The position numbers and the translations under genes were made by a program. From Pseudofabraea citricarpa (taxonomy: Eukaryota; Ascomycota; Leotiomycetes; Helotiales; Dermateaceae), in assembly GCA_029641185.1 (NCBI GenBank), contig JAPWGK010000005.1:930001-994000 (forward strand): a stretch of 64,000 nt of DNA, in the 5' to 3' direction. Shown here piece by piece: positions 45,866-58,414 of the stretch (position 1 is its first letter; every line of letters starts with the position of its first letter). A model generated the notes under the pieces. The model was given only the letters and a program-made list of their open reading frames with translations, had not been told where the DNA came from and did no database searches.

Positions 45866-47837
45866 CTAGGAAATCTTGCTTCGTTCACGAGCGAATAATC
45901 TGACATTCAACGGAGGTTTACTCCACAAGACGTAAACCTTCTGCTGATCCCAATTAAGCGAATCGGGCTGTAGTTCCATGTCGAAATGCCAGATGAGTCG
46001 GGCCATGATGGAGCGCATTTCAGCAAATGCCAGGTTCTATTTGGAGTGCACATTTAGTCCTGACTAACCGATATATCGAAAGGACAAGAGAAATATCTAT
46101 CACCTTTCCAAGACAGCCTCGCGAGCCGATGGCGAAGGGCTGTGATGCAGCAAGATCATCATTACCATATCGACGCGCAAATTTATCGTTGGTAGAGTAT
46201 AGTGATGTAGGGTACTGTGCTGATGTAGTTGCTCCATCACTAGCACGCAGCTCGTTTTTCAGCCAACGTTCTGGCACGAATTTTAATGGGTCTTTAAAGT
46301 TCCGTGCTGATCTTCCTGTGCTGAGCTGGTGCATACTGACACTAGTCTGTCGTGGGCGAGAACGTTAAAGCTTGAAATCTTTCAGCATGGAGGGGAAGGC
46401 TATTCAACTCACATTGCCAGGTACAAAACGCCCATCAATAATCATGCCCTCTACAGGGACCTGACGAGGGAGGCCACAGGGTATCGGGGGATATAAGCGC
46501 AAGGCCTCTTCGATGCACGCTTGTAGATAGGGAAGTTCTGAAACTGAGGTAAAAGTGATGGCAGATGGGGAGATGAAGGCTTGCCGGATCTCCTGTTGGA
46601 GTAGCGTCAAAACACGGGGTGTAGAGTGAAGGTGGAAGATGAGGCCGCTGAGGAGTGTGGCAGTACTTTCGCTACCGGCGATTATCAAACAGCCTGCGTT
46701 TGTGATTAATTCTTTTTCGGACATTTCTTTTTTGTCGTTGTGGCGCAAAATAGCTCTGAATTGGCAAGTCAGTACTGTGGTGATAGTGCCATCCAGCAGA
46801 AAGAACCTCGCGTGTAATGAGAAAGTGACGCTGTTAATGATCAACCAACTTACGCTGTAATATCTCGACGATCTGTCTGCATCGACAACCTACTCAACGT
46901 CTTATCTCGAATAAAGTTGCGAAATTTATCCTTAGTCCTCACAACCGCTGGAAGCCTAGCCAAAAGGGAGAAAATCCACCCTCCAAAAGGCGCTGTCATA
47001 TATTCCTTCGCAGTTCTAACCAGAACACCAATTTTAAACCCATTGAAAATTGTGGACATCCACCAGTGGTCTTCGCCCTTTTCTAGGGCATGGAATGATT
47101 CGCCGAATGTGAGATCACCGATGATGTCGAAGGAGGCAAAATTCAGCCAGGCTGCTATATCTACAGTTCCTGATGCTTGGCCTTGATGAGAAAGTCTCTG
47201 AATGAGTAGATCACAGTAGCTCGTGATGATAGTCTCTTGTTCGCGTAAAGCGGCTTCGGAGAAGGCATGTATCATAACCCTTCGCATTCGAGCATGATTT
47301 GCCTCATTTGATGCTGAATTAGAATTAGTATTGCCCCGAGGCACCCAACTGGAAAGGCATCAGCTCACCAATAATGTTTTGAGTTCTTTCAGGATCTACA
47401 TAGAAAAATCGGGGATCTCTCTCTAAGTTTTGGTGGCCTTTGCGATATCCGTAGATGTCTGTCTTCCGCTCTGATTAGTTGTACTCTGTAAGAGATTTGT
47501 AAATTGAGTAAGAAGCATACCTCGCCATGCCTGAGAACTGTTGAAGGAGAGCTCATTGGGTGTTATTCGCACAACAGGCCCATACTTCTCGTGTAACTCC
47601 AATGTTCTGGAGGCTGAGTTACCAATGCACAAGTCATAGTACGCCGGCAAGATTGAAGCTCCATAGATAGTTGGGCCAGGGAAACTAGCTAATGGGTGAA
47701 ATGTGACATTGTATATTGCCCTTAAAGTATAATATAGAGTACCCTTCATAAGTCAGTAGGTTCTCTTAGCTGATATCGAGACGTACCAAGATAACCACAG
47801 TGGTGGCTATATCCGAAAGCAACGCGAGCACTTCCAT
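45866..47837 (-). CDS. Cytochrome P450 monooxygenase
   Basis: ER-bound haem monooxygenase. Seven exons keep frame: 47787-47837, 47521-47743, 47369-47458, 46855-47313, 46413-46755, 46104-46346 and 45866-46036. The N-terminal anchor (MEVLALLSDIATTVVIL) is followed by HPLASFPGPTIYGA and LHEKYGPVVRITPNELSF. The I-helix has IIAGSESTATLLSG, the ExxR is EEALRLYP, and the haem loop FAIGSRGCLG contains the Cys ligand. From memory the pattern resembles fungal isotrichodermin-15-hydroxylase-type P450s of secondary metabolism. It has the same orientation as the ABC exporter upstream and could tailor the polyketide made by the PKS at the right edge, though about 10 kb separates them. Confidence 0.88.
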
Positions 47838-48569
47838 GATGGCTGACGTGACTTTCGACTCGGAACTCTGTAAAAAAAAAACTCCTCAATAAACACCTCT
47901 GGCTTTCAGTAACATAGTAGCTACAATTTGTCAATTTACTATTTGGTGGGCGAGACAGATGCTACGAGAATTGGCGAGCTCGGAGACTTCGACAAAACTT
48001 TCCGCCGGCGACTTTGTGCAGAAACGCCATTGTCGATCCAATGATATAATACGACAAAATGATATCAAAATAGCAACAAATTATTTCCATCCGAGCGAAT
48101 AATTTCGAGATGGGAATACCTAAATGAGCCCGTGCTCAGATACCAACTAATGAACTCGCCGCTGGGAGGCAAAAAGGGTGGACAGATTACGGAGAAAAAA
48201 CAAGGGGGAGGGAGAGGGGGGAGGGGAGGTCAAAGTTTCGCATTTGTTAAAAGATATGCAAAATCAGTGATAATGTGACGATCCGAGAATTAAAAAAGCA
48301 ACATTAGGAAGGAGAGCGAGTCATTCTACAGATATGGCTCATTTGATGACGTCGCAGTCATACAAAATTATGCTTCTCGCTTCTCTCGCTTAATTATCGT
48401 GAGCCCCTTTTAATTTACGTCAATGCTCCCCTCCTTCATTGAGCCCCGCAATGTGGAAGCGTTAGCGGACCATTTTAAGAGGGCAAATTATACCCGCAGG
48501 TAACATGTGAAGAAAAAAAATCTAAGATACCATTGAGGAGCTCTTTCGTGTATTTGATGATCTTCAAAT
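47838..48569. other. Intergenic region with a purine-rich tract
   Basis: About 730 bp without a gene. A G-rich low-complexity tract occurs at about 48200-48230. It should include the P450 promoter and the ABC transporter 3' flank. Confidence 0.5.
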
Positions 48570-51500
48570 TCAATGCACCCGTTCCAAACTTTGCATCTTA
48601 GCCATCTCAAAATACAAGCCTCTCTTCAACAGTAGCTCCGAGTGACTTCCCCTCTCCGCAACACGGCCCTGATCCAAGACGATAATGACATCTGCTCTTT
48701 GAATAGTAGAAAGTCGATGGGCCACCGCTATCGTAGTCCGACCACGCATTGCATTTTCGAGAGCAGCTTGCACTATCTTCTCGCTCTCGGTATCCAACGC
48801 ACTCGTCGCTTCGTCCAAGAGAAGAACTTTAGGATTCCGTATGAGAGCGCGGGCTATTGCAAGTCTCTGCTTTTGACCTCCGCTTAATAGACTTCCTTTT
48901 GTACCGACTGATGTGTTGAAGCCGTCACTTATGGTTTCTCATTAGCCATGCCTGCTGTATAAGAGAAAACAATGGGAAGGTACTTACGGGAGAGACATGA
49001 TAAAGTCGTAAATATTAGCATCTTTACATGCCTGTGTGATTGCCGCATCATCTGTGTCATCCTGATCAGTGCCCAGAAGTATGTTTTCCCGGATAGTCCC
49101 TTGGTACAATGTCGGCTCCTGGCTGACTAGAGCTAAAATGTTACGATACTGGGCGAGGTTCAAAGTCGAGATTCTTTTGTTGTCGATGTAAATGCCACCA
49201 TCAACTATAGAAACAAAGGATCTAGGCGTTAGCATGGCTCATTGAGACACTAAAAAGGGGCACTCGTGTCCCTAGCATTTTCACAAGAGGAAAAACTCCT
49301 CATATAACTTACCTGGATCATAAAACCTTTCTAGTAATGCAAGAACCGTACTTTTCCCGCAGCCGCTTGCGCCTACCAGAGCTACATACTGGCCTGGAAT
49401 GACTGTGAAACTGAGATCCTTCAAAACTTTAGCACCGTCCCGGGTAGGATAATGAAAATGGACGTCTCGAAACTCAAGCTGTCCAACGATTTCTCCTACA
49501 GCCGCACCTTGTGAGGTTTTGGAATTGATCGTAGGTTCACTTTCAAAAAGAGCCTTCAATTCTAGCGCAGCGTTTTTTGCTTTGCCAAGCTCCGGGGCAA
49601 AGGCTAGAACCCTGCCTGAAGATTGTATGGTGAATATGAGAGCATTGTAGCAGACGTAGAATTCAAACATGCCAATCTCTCCTCTTGAGATCAAATGACC
49701 CCCATACCAGAATCCTAACGCCATAACGAGATAGGGGAAAGCTTGTGATATGGCGTACAAGTTGGAAGATTTTAAAGTAGACATCAAAGTACGTCGTCGT
49801 TCTTTTACGAGCGATTCATGATAGAAATTCAGAACATCTTTTTCGCGAGTTAGGGACGCAATGGTCCGTATAGCCGACGTTGCTTCGGCTGCGTAGCTAG
49901 CGGAGAACGCGAACGCCTTTTTGGTGCGTTTTGCAAGTTGGGCCATAATCCAGAACCGGTAGAAGCCACACGAAAGCATGAGAGGTACAGTTGCTCCACA
50001 TACTAGCCCGAGCTTCCAGCTAAGAGCGATGCTGAGCGCTAGAGCAGATATGATAGTGGAAACCACAGAAATGATTGCGCCTAACGTAAACCCACCAAAG
50101 CCAGCCAAGTTCGTTGGCTCAGTAGATAAGGAGCTTGTCAGAGACCCAACGGTGTTTTCTTCCCGGTCGAAGAATGAAACGTCTTGCCGAATTATGTCCC
50201 GAAAGGCTTTGCTTCCTACTCGCGAAGTCAACTTTGCTGAGCAATATCCCAGAGCCACCCCTTGTATGAGAAAGGTGAGAAATGCAACCATAGCAAGCAT
50301 GAAGTACATCCAGGACCAAAAGTTCACCTCGGACCGAAGTTGGGCGAATCTTGAAGGCGGCAGCGCCAATGAAGAAATGGACTTGGCGAAAAAAAGGGAT
50401 TGGGTTGGGTAGGTCCCTCCAGCAAGTATAGAGAAAAAGAGGCCGATGAGCATGATGGGCCATTCCTTTGAGTTGAACACCAAAACTGTCTTTATCAGTG
50501 CCCAAGACGAGTAATTGTGGCCGGGCTCTTGAACAGCGTGACGGAGAAGGGAATGTTGCTCAAGAACGATCTCCGATTTCTCGTCTGCTTTAATCTCAAC
50601 CTCGGAATCCTTGACGGCATTGAGGTCGTTATAGTTGTTTGATGCTGTCCCGGGTAACATTTCCTGGGCCTGAACAAGTTCGTAATAAGTAGATTTCTGT
50701 TCGAGCAACTCGTCGTGTGTTCCCTGTTCGATGATACGCCCATCAGACATCACTACAATGTTGTCTGCATTTTTGATTGTAGACAACCGATGGGCAATTA
50801 TGATTGTTGTTCTCCCTTCTGCGGCCGCGTTTAGCGCGGCTTGGACAACCCCCTCGGATTTTGTATCTAGAGCCGAGGTAGCTTCATCCAAGAGAAGGAT
50901 TCTAGGATCAGAGACCACGGCACGACTAATCGCAATACGCTGTTTTTGTCCGCCAGAGAGCAGAAGGCCGCGTTGCCCAACTTGTGTTTGATATCCTGCA
51001 GAAAGTCCTAGGATAAAATCATGTATATTGGTTGTTTTGGCAGCTTTCACGATCATTTGCTGCTGGATCTCTGGACTGGCGTGTTCGTAAGAGGTTCCAA
51101 TGAGGCCATGTCGGATATTTTCATACACAGTTGTCCCGAAAAGAATTGGCTAAAATACAATCAGTACCATCTTTTACAAAACCAAAGTATATTTTAAAGG
51201 AGAAAGAAAGCTTTTCCCGAAACGTTAGAAAACACAACAAACAAGAGGAGAGTCGATGAAAGAATCAATGAGCAGAGATGAACAAATTGAGAAATCTATT
51301 ACCTCTTGACTAACAAGAGCCATCTGCTGTCTGATCCATCTCAAATTTAGCTTACGAATGTCATGGCCGTCGATCAAGATTTTGCCCCCGATGGGTTCGT
51401 AAAATCTCTCAATCAAGCCAATAATTGTGCTCTTACCTGACCCCGAGGCTCCAACAAGCGCAGTCGTTTTTCCAGCAGGGAAAATAAGGCTCATATTATC

Positions 51501-53023
51501 CACTACGCAAACTTTTGGGCGGGAGGGATAGACATGCTTTATGTTTTGCAGTTCAACTCTCCCCTCCACAAATTCAAGCTTGAGGCCATCTTTAGATTCG
51601 TAATCCAGGGGGGATATCCGGTCAATGGTGCTAAAAATCTTTTTGGCAGCAGATAGAGCTATCGCAAAAGCCTTGAAAGGATTAGAACAGAGTCCTGTTC
51701 TGTAGACGAATAAACCGACTTACTTGAAAGTTAACTGCAATATTCACGAGTGCAAAAGAACCGAGAACGATTGCAAGCACAGTCGTGAGCAGCTTTGCTA
51801 GATTGATTTCTCCCTTGACCAGAAGTCGAGACCCCTCCCAAAAGGCAAGTCCCTATTATACATCTTATCAGCTTAGAACTCAACAGAGATTCTGGTGCTG
51901 GAGAACTACTCACGTACGTAAGCTCAACGATAGTCATACAAGATGCCAGCAAAACTGATATAGTTATCCCCAATCGAAACTCAAACTTTTCAACACTCTT
52001 CAAGAATTTATCATACTGTTTTGCCAATTTTTCTTGCGTGTTGAATGCAATTGCATTCTTGATGGAGCTGATTACTTCATCCGATAAAGCTGCTGCAGAG
52101 GCATTTGCAGCAATCTTTTGCACGCTATATTTTTTCGAGACAAGGGAAGTCAGGAACAGGCCAAGCAGAAGCGAAAACAAAGTTCCCGAGAGTATGAGAG
52201 TCAATTCTGAACTCTGTCAGCCCGTATCACGATTTAAATTGAAGCCGAGTACAAGCTGTAGCACATACTCCAATACATTGCAAATCCAACTGCAAAGGCG
52301 GAAATAAAAGTAGCTAGACCAGTGATGGTAAATCCCACCTTTTCCGAGACACCGTCCTGGACGAGGTTTAGATCCGCGGTTATGCGATTGATAACTTCCC
52401 CCGTTCCCAGCGTGTCAAAGAACGCAATGTTCTGCCGCATAACGGCCGCCAAGTATTCCTCTCTCAACCTTTGAGTCAGATGGGCTCCAGTGTAGATGAA
52501 GCCAAAGGTCGCTATGGAGATGGAGACATATTCACCAATCGCCAAGTAAACGAGGTACAGCGTCTTTGTGACGAGGCCACTGTCAAAAGCAGCTCTCTCA
52601 ACCGAGGACAACACTGCAAAGTTCTGGAAACTTTGGGCAAGGCTACCAAATATGACCTACATCTATAAGCGCTTGATACCTCTGAGTTTATAAGCAGAAT
52701 AGACTAACACTCATGAGAGGTAATATGCCCCCACCAATCATAGCACATATGCTGCTGATAGAAATGATCACGAGGTCGTTTCTCGTTGCGTAACGAAACA
52801 TTGTTGTCAAGCCAATTTTCACATCTGGAACATCAATTTGACGCTGTAAGATTAATTGCTCCTGTTCAGTGAGGTGGGCAAAGTCGCCATTCTGAAATTT
52901 CTCGTCGTTGACGCCGAAATTGGCGAGATTGATGCTGAATTCGCCCTCACCATGAACCCTGCCCTCCTCAACAATATCTGCTTCTCGCGGCTGTGGGGGC
53001 GAGGCTGCCATAATGCGCGACAC
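48570..53023 (-). CDS. Full-size ABC multidrug exporter (ABCB/MDR type)
   Basis: ATP-driven efflux pump with TMD1-NBD1-TMD2-NBD2 order. The N-terminal part ([16 protein letters not shown] start; a second Met at MAASPP is possible) leads to membrane segments from about 52750. NBD1 has Walker [10 protein letters not shown] (about 51440), signature [15 protein letters not shown] and Walker [12 protein letters not shown] (about 50880). NBD2 has Walker [10 protein letters not shown] (about 49350), [15 protein letters not shown], the Q-loop region, and a second [13 protein letters not shown] near 48810 with the H-loop VAHRLST. Introns interrupt both TMDs and NBD2. All catalytic motifs look intact. 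It probably exports a metabolite made by nearby clusters or xenobiotics; position between the P450 and PKS genes favours a self-protection role. Confidence 0.92.
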
Positions 53024-53669
53024 AATATTGCGACTGTAATTCCACAGTCACGACAGTACGAGGCTCGGGATGGCCCGATGAAATCGGATGAGAAACGGGG
53101 GCTCGGGCGACGTAACTTTCCAGCCTCCGAGACTTCAACAAGCCCGAAGATCTGGGCTGTATTCGAAAACTTGTGTATGGCGGATGGAGCACCCTGCAGT
53201 GAAGGGTATATCTTTTACCGATACAGAAAGAGCCAGTGATTCATTCCACCATCTAAGCTGCAGACGCTAGCTTCGACGGTGCCTTGTGAGTAGAGGCGAG
53301 AGCAACAAAGTCGCCGCGGACGATAAGAAGTATGAAGCCAGAGGGGAACTCGCCGCTGCATTCCGTGGGTGCAGTTGTGCTCATTTAAATGTAGTCGTGC
53401 GGCGTAGGTGGTACAAGTGATGTGTTGCGGTTGTTTGTTTGGCGCCATAAACGAGGGACATGCGCTTATCAGCAAGGGTGGTCTCTGGTTTCTGGAGTTC
53501 CGGGGTTCTGGGTCACCAGTCTGGGGCGTTCTCACACTGTATCTTCAGGCAGGTCAGTGTTGATTGGAGATGCTAAGCGACCAACACAGGAATATCATCT
53601 GAAGCAAGTCTGTCATTCTGTATATTTTTAATCCATGGCGAGCAATTGCTGACAGACAGCCTCGCCTGC
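53024..53669. other. Intergenic region upstream of the ABC exporter
   Basis: About 650 bp, no supported gene. It presumably contains the exporter promoter and the 3' flank of the epimerase-like gene. Confidence 0.5.
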
Positions 53670-54938
53670 CTACTGTTGCCCATTCTTGTTCACACTCAAC
53701 CGGAAGGTGCTATAGGCAATGAAACACCTGTCTGGCCCCCATATTATCCGGTCGTCCCTCTGCCATTCAGGATGATTGATAGCATCCGTCCAATCCTGCG
53801 TTTGGAGACTTACTCCTGCAAATTTGGGATATGATCCAATTCCTTGCTTCTTCTTCAATGGTATTGCGCCTTTCTGCGTTAGTTTAATTATCTCAATGGG
53901 AGGAAAAATGGAGGTTGGGAAGTACCTTCAGCTTCGTTCCAAGTCACAACTTGCAACGCTTCCTGGTCAGTATACAGATCAAGTTTGATTCCCGATTGTT
54001 TAGACTCCAGACTTGCAACGGGTTTGTGATCTTTTGCCCACGGCTGTGGCCGACTGGTGAGGAACGTATTATCAAGACCTGGGGATGCAACACGCGTTTG
54101 ATTCAGTGCAACATTTAACGGTCTTGGTGCCGACCAGAAATCGTAGGCAGACTTCTTCTTGTTGCCAAAGATATCGCCAGTAGGTACCTTATCCTCGTCA
54201 AGACCCAGACGGAGACCAGAGTAAGGTAAGGAGAGTATCTGCTTCTCAATCGTTCGAGTCGAGTTTTCCACGAAGCCATCTAAGTTCCAGAATACTTGGT
54301 GGCTCAGGTCCAAGGGTCCAGCTTCTTTCATGGGCGTTGATCCGTACGACATATGCCAGGCAAAGGGCGTGACGGTATGTGTCAGACTGGCGCCAGCAAC
54401 ACCCGGAAATCCATTGGCACCGCGATCGTATATGAAGAACGTGAGGGTGTCTTTGGTATGGACCGCCACGTCTAATTTTATGTTGCCCCAGCCTCTTTTG
54501 CCGCCATTGATAGTGACTGGTTTGCGGGCGTCTTTCCCGTTATTAGACGTTTTCCATCGTTTTCCGTTCAGCTCAAAGCTTGCTCCACTGATCAGACCTG
54601 CATATCGCCCTGTACACGTTATGTTAGCAACCCGAAATATTGGAGCTTTGGGAGCTGCTGAACTAACCTAGAGCTCCACCGAGCCTACCATCGTATTGCG
54701 CATATTGTGTTGCATTGTCTAGGCCCATCACAATGTCAATTTCGTTGCCGTGAGTGTCATTAATCCAGAAATTTGCGAGAGCTCCACCGTGATTGGTAAA
54801 TGCAAGTCTAACCCCTTCGGCCTGAATGACATATTTCCCCTCTTCGTTTGGCGTATGTATTGCTGTGAGGATGGCGAAAGGATTCCCACCTACCCACAAG
54901 AATTTCAGAAATGCTTTGAGGACTACCACAGGCCTCAT
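53670..54938 (-). CDS. Aldose-1-epimerase (mutarotase)-like protein, catalytic residues altered
   Basis: Galactose-mutarotase-fold protein of about 370 residues in three exons (about 54668-54938, 53935-54610 and 53670-53860). A moderately hydrophobic N-terminus (MRPVVVLKAFLKFLWVGG) may be a weak signal peptide. Family landmarks: GKYVIQAEGVRLAFTNHGG, GLDNATQYAQYDGRLGGALG, RYAG, then SHQVFWNLDG (keeps the His that acts as acid) and VSLQTQDWTDAINHPEW. In active enzymes the last motif normally reads ETQ, where Glu is the base; here it is QTQ. The HGG of the sugar-binding loop is NGG. Either this is a non-catalytic homologue or it does different chemistry. It sits among metabolite genes, where a sugar epimerase is unexpected. 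Confidence 0.82.
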
Positions 54939-55690
54939 GGCTATGACATAAAAAGAGCACAGTTAAAGATCAGCACTGTTGGAGCAATGAAGAAACTGCA
55001 ATATACGAGACCAAACTATGTTGAAAATGAAGTGACGGTCACTGGTAATACAGGACAAGGAAAATCAAGCCACCAAAAAAACCGCTCGTGAATTTTCCAC
55101 ACATAACCTCTGTGTGTGCCACATTGCGAATCTTGATGAAATATTGGGGGGTGCAAGTCCCTTGACCGGCGACTTGACTTGCGAGTGCAAGACTGCCGCG
55201 GCGACTTAAAATATCTCCGTTCCTTGCTTCCCTACCTAACTGACCTTAGGAGTTCGGCGAGGGCAAAGAAGGGGAGGGATAGGTATTTAGATGCGAATTG
55301 AGAGAACCGACTGGTCTGGTCGGAAAAACCAGGTGCAGAGGGAAAGGGAAACAGACCTAAACCGGAAATACTCTCGGGCTCGGTGGAGAACAGTACATAA
55401 TGTAAGCTCCAATTTAGAGATTTATAATAGTCCTATGCCACTTTCATGTACATCATGTACATGTGAACTTGATAATCAAGCGGGCAGCTTTCATTGTGAT
55501 TTGGAACCTCATAAAATCATGCCACAATTCTCGACCTCGCTTCGCCTTCGCATGAATAGATGGATTGTTTCTCAATAGAAAACACAAAACACTGCCTTAG
55601 GGGTATATTTTGCTCATACTATAAACATCCAACTCCATATCCCATGTCGTAATCAACGGCCAATTATACAGTGATCCAGCCATTTATAGT
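54939..55690. other. Intergenic region, no gene recognised
   Basis: About 750 bp. It contains the epimerase-like gene promoter and the regulator's 3' flank. A small inverted repeat around 55446-55466 (TCATGTACATCATGTACATG) could form a hairpin; no function is assigned. Confidence 0.45.
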
Positions 55691-57247
55691 CTACCGTTTC
55701 GTGGCAAGAATTTCCATAAACCTCTTTTCCTTCTCTGAAATTACCGCAAAAGCAGCATGGGCGGCAGAAATTACTGGGCTCCTGGTGTCAAATGAGCGGG
55801 AGTTTTCAGTATTCTGGCCGGTATAGTAAACAGTTCCATTGGGAGAACTAGCAACGTCCGAATGAGCGATGCTTGGCGAAGAAAACCTGGTCTGGAATGT
55901 CTCTTGAAGTTGCTCCAACATCTGCTTTATAACATGCAAAACAGTGCTGACAAATAGACTAGATCTTGCCGTCATACTGAAAGTGCCGAAAGTCAAAGAC
56001 GGCGATGATGGTGGGACTTGCATAACCGATTCATTGTTCGAAATGTCTGGCAATGACAATAAGGAAGAAACAAGGTTATCATAGGCCACAAGTAGACTTG
56101 AGTAGCAAGATAAACTCAGAAGCGCTGTAGCAATGTCTGGTTCGTGATTGAGGTTGTTATTTGAGGGTTTTACATTGTTGTTGGTCGGGCGTGAACGACT
56201 TTGGCTATCTCCGTGTGTTGTCCGGTCTGCACTGTCGTAACCTTCATGGGCCCGAGGAACTGGTAGAGATGTTGAGGGCGAGGTTTGGAGAATATCGATT
56301 AGTGTTTGAGTAGTCCCAAGGATCATGTCTAAACTTGACATTCCAGCCTTTCCCTGGGAAGAAGGGGAGCTTTCAGGTGAGGGCTTATCTTCTGAAAGGT
56401 GCGAGTTAGAATTTGATACTGATACATGGGAGGTGATTTTGTATAAATCCGAGTGAAGTCTCAATAGTTGATGTAGACAGCCTTCATAGTTGTCTGGAGG
56501 GCTCTCCGGAGGGCTCTCCGGTTCTTCCTGTGGACTCTCGTCGCCCAGATCAGCGTTGCTGTTGATGAAATTGGAGGAAACATCCAATAAACTACTCTTG
56601 GGATTATTCATCGAATTTGGGGTTGGAAATGCAGAAAATGAAGTATTGCCAAAGTGGTCCAAAGCCTTGCCCGGAGAAGTAATCGAATTATTAGGAGGTG
56701 ATGTGAAATCAGATTGCATTATACAATCTAGATCAAATTCGCCGCTCGGCCAATCAGCAGGTATCCAAGATTCGGAGATCGAGTGGTGTGAATCTGTCGA
56801 ACGCATAGGTCAGTGCATAATGAACAAAATGGGACTATACATCGATATCCCACCTTCAACTGGAATTATGGACAAAATCGAACTGGTGACATTTGAGGTG
56901 GATGAGGGAGGTGAGGCGAGGCTGTGATTGTCATTTCCAATCTGGACAGAAGCACATGTCCTTTGAGTAACTCTCTTTTGTCTCTTCCATTCCCTTTGCG
57001 CCTTATGAGCATGTGTATGCGTATACTCCTTTAGCGGTGGGCTAGAAGACTGGGTCAACGATTTCTCCTTCGGCCGACCCATTGGCCGTGGAGCGCTGTA
57101 AGCGCAGACATTGCCGAGTCGGCTGCATCTTTCGCATTCAAAGGATCCTATAGCTCTTGCACAACGACTTTTTGTCTCATGACATCTATCGCAAGCTGCT
57201 CGAACTGTCGATCTTGTGGTGGAACGATAGCTCTTGTGAGTCGTCAT
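55691..57247 (-). CDS. AflR-like Zn2Cys6 regulator of the polyketide cluster
   Basis: Transcription activator of 498 residues. Exons 56854-57247 and 55691-56793; the splice donor is at GTTGAAG|GTGGG, which restores frame into DSHHSISESWIP. The zinc cluster is ACDRCHETKSRC, then ECERC and LGNVC, followed by AYSAPRPMGRPKEK. The MGR after the cluster is a hallmark of AflR-type activators. The C-terminal half has CLHQLLRLHSDLYK and SCYSSLLVAYDNLVSSLL, matching the AflR C-terminal domain arrangement. The middle is rich in Ser and Pro, with a small internal repeat (ESPPESPP). It is divergent from the enoyl reductase gene and shares about 1.2 kb of promoter DNA with it. It should switch on the PKS, reductase and perhaps the exporter. 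Confidence 0.87.
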
Positions 57248-58414
57248 TGTGAGTGACCGAGTCGAAGAGCAAAAGACTCCAACAATGGTAGTGGAATGTT
57301 CAATTTCTGTCTTCGTAAGAGAGTTTTCACAAAATGTTTTCCTCTCTGGCTAGTACTCTTATCGTAGCTTCTTCCAGCGGTTGGGTTGCAGGGGCTACGA
57401 AGGATATGTATCTGAAAGGATCATTACCAGGCTGACATACTACGCCATTGATGATAGCTTTTCCTTTTGGAGTGAGTGCATTCTCGTTGTGCCTTAATGT
57501 GCCTTAATGTGCCTCATCCTAGCATATATTGGCATGTGGGGGCTACTGAAGTCGAGTTGGATTTTGAAAGGATCGATAAGTGGCGAGATGTCAGATTTTT
57601 TGTTGGAATGCCTCTTTATCGTGCCTCACTCGGGCATATGTTCACATGTGGCGTTGCTCAATTTACGCTAGATTTCGATAGGAAGGGCTATAACAACTGG
57701 TGCGATCTATGTATCAACCTTTAACAATATATTGCGCTCCATGCCATTTTGACTGCAGTCTTATGAGAACGTTTAAATATGAACTCGACATACCCGTAAT
57801 TGTTGGTTCAATGAGGCTTCATTTGCATACGCTATGGCGTGGTCAACATGAGTCTCTGATTGATGGGAATACCCCGCCTTGCCCGGAAGTATAGCTTAGC
57901 TTGGTAAGGATGCGACACGTGAATCCAAGGACCGGCATGCAGACTGACAGCGGAAACAACGGGATGGCATGATGCAGAACGGGCGAGTGCAGCTGCAGCT
58001 GCACAACTGCAAATCCGGGATATTTTGCAAGCAGGTTGCGTCTAAATAGTATGGCAGGGCGAGCATTTTAGCCGCCAACGTATGCACATACTGTAAGCAT
58101 GGATACGAGTGAAGGAGTATGTGTGGTCAAGTTGATCCGAAGGACAAGACCACCGGCGACATCCCTCTTCTTGCATATCGCCGTCCCAACTCCATAGATG
58201 CCAAAGCGCCGTTTCATTGGGCATTCAGGAAATATTGATATGACAGCCACGCAAGTACATCTGCAGAATGAATGTAATATATAGATAGTTGCAAAACGCA
58301 CATCTGCCGCAGCCGCCCCAAAGGAGCACCTATTTCGTTCGAGTCGTAAGTTGCTGCGTTCAAGAACAGCTTCAATTACTCGTCAGATAGTTGTCTCTTG
58401 TCACAATTTGCCAT
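57248..58414. promoter_or_regulatory. Divergent promoter region of regulator and enoyl reductase
   Basis: A 1.17-kb head-to-head intergenic region with no supported gene. It contains 2.6 copies of GTGCCTTAAT at about 57489-57514. I looked for the AflR half-palindrome TCG-N5-CGA and found no perfect site by eye. Confidence 0.5.

Noticed and set aside
52856..53239. 127-codon plus-strand frame over the start of the ABC exporter
   Set aside because: It is antisense to exon 1 of the exporter, whose reading frame is well supported.
57248..58414. AflR-type palindromes TCG-N5-CGA in the regulator/reductase promoter
   Set aside because: Only imperfect spacings were found by eye, so no operator is called.
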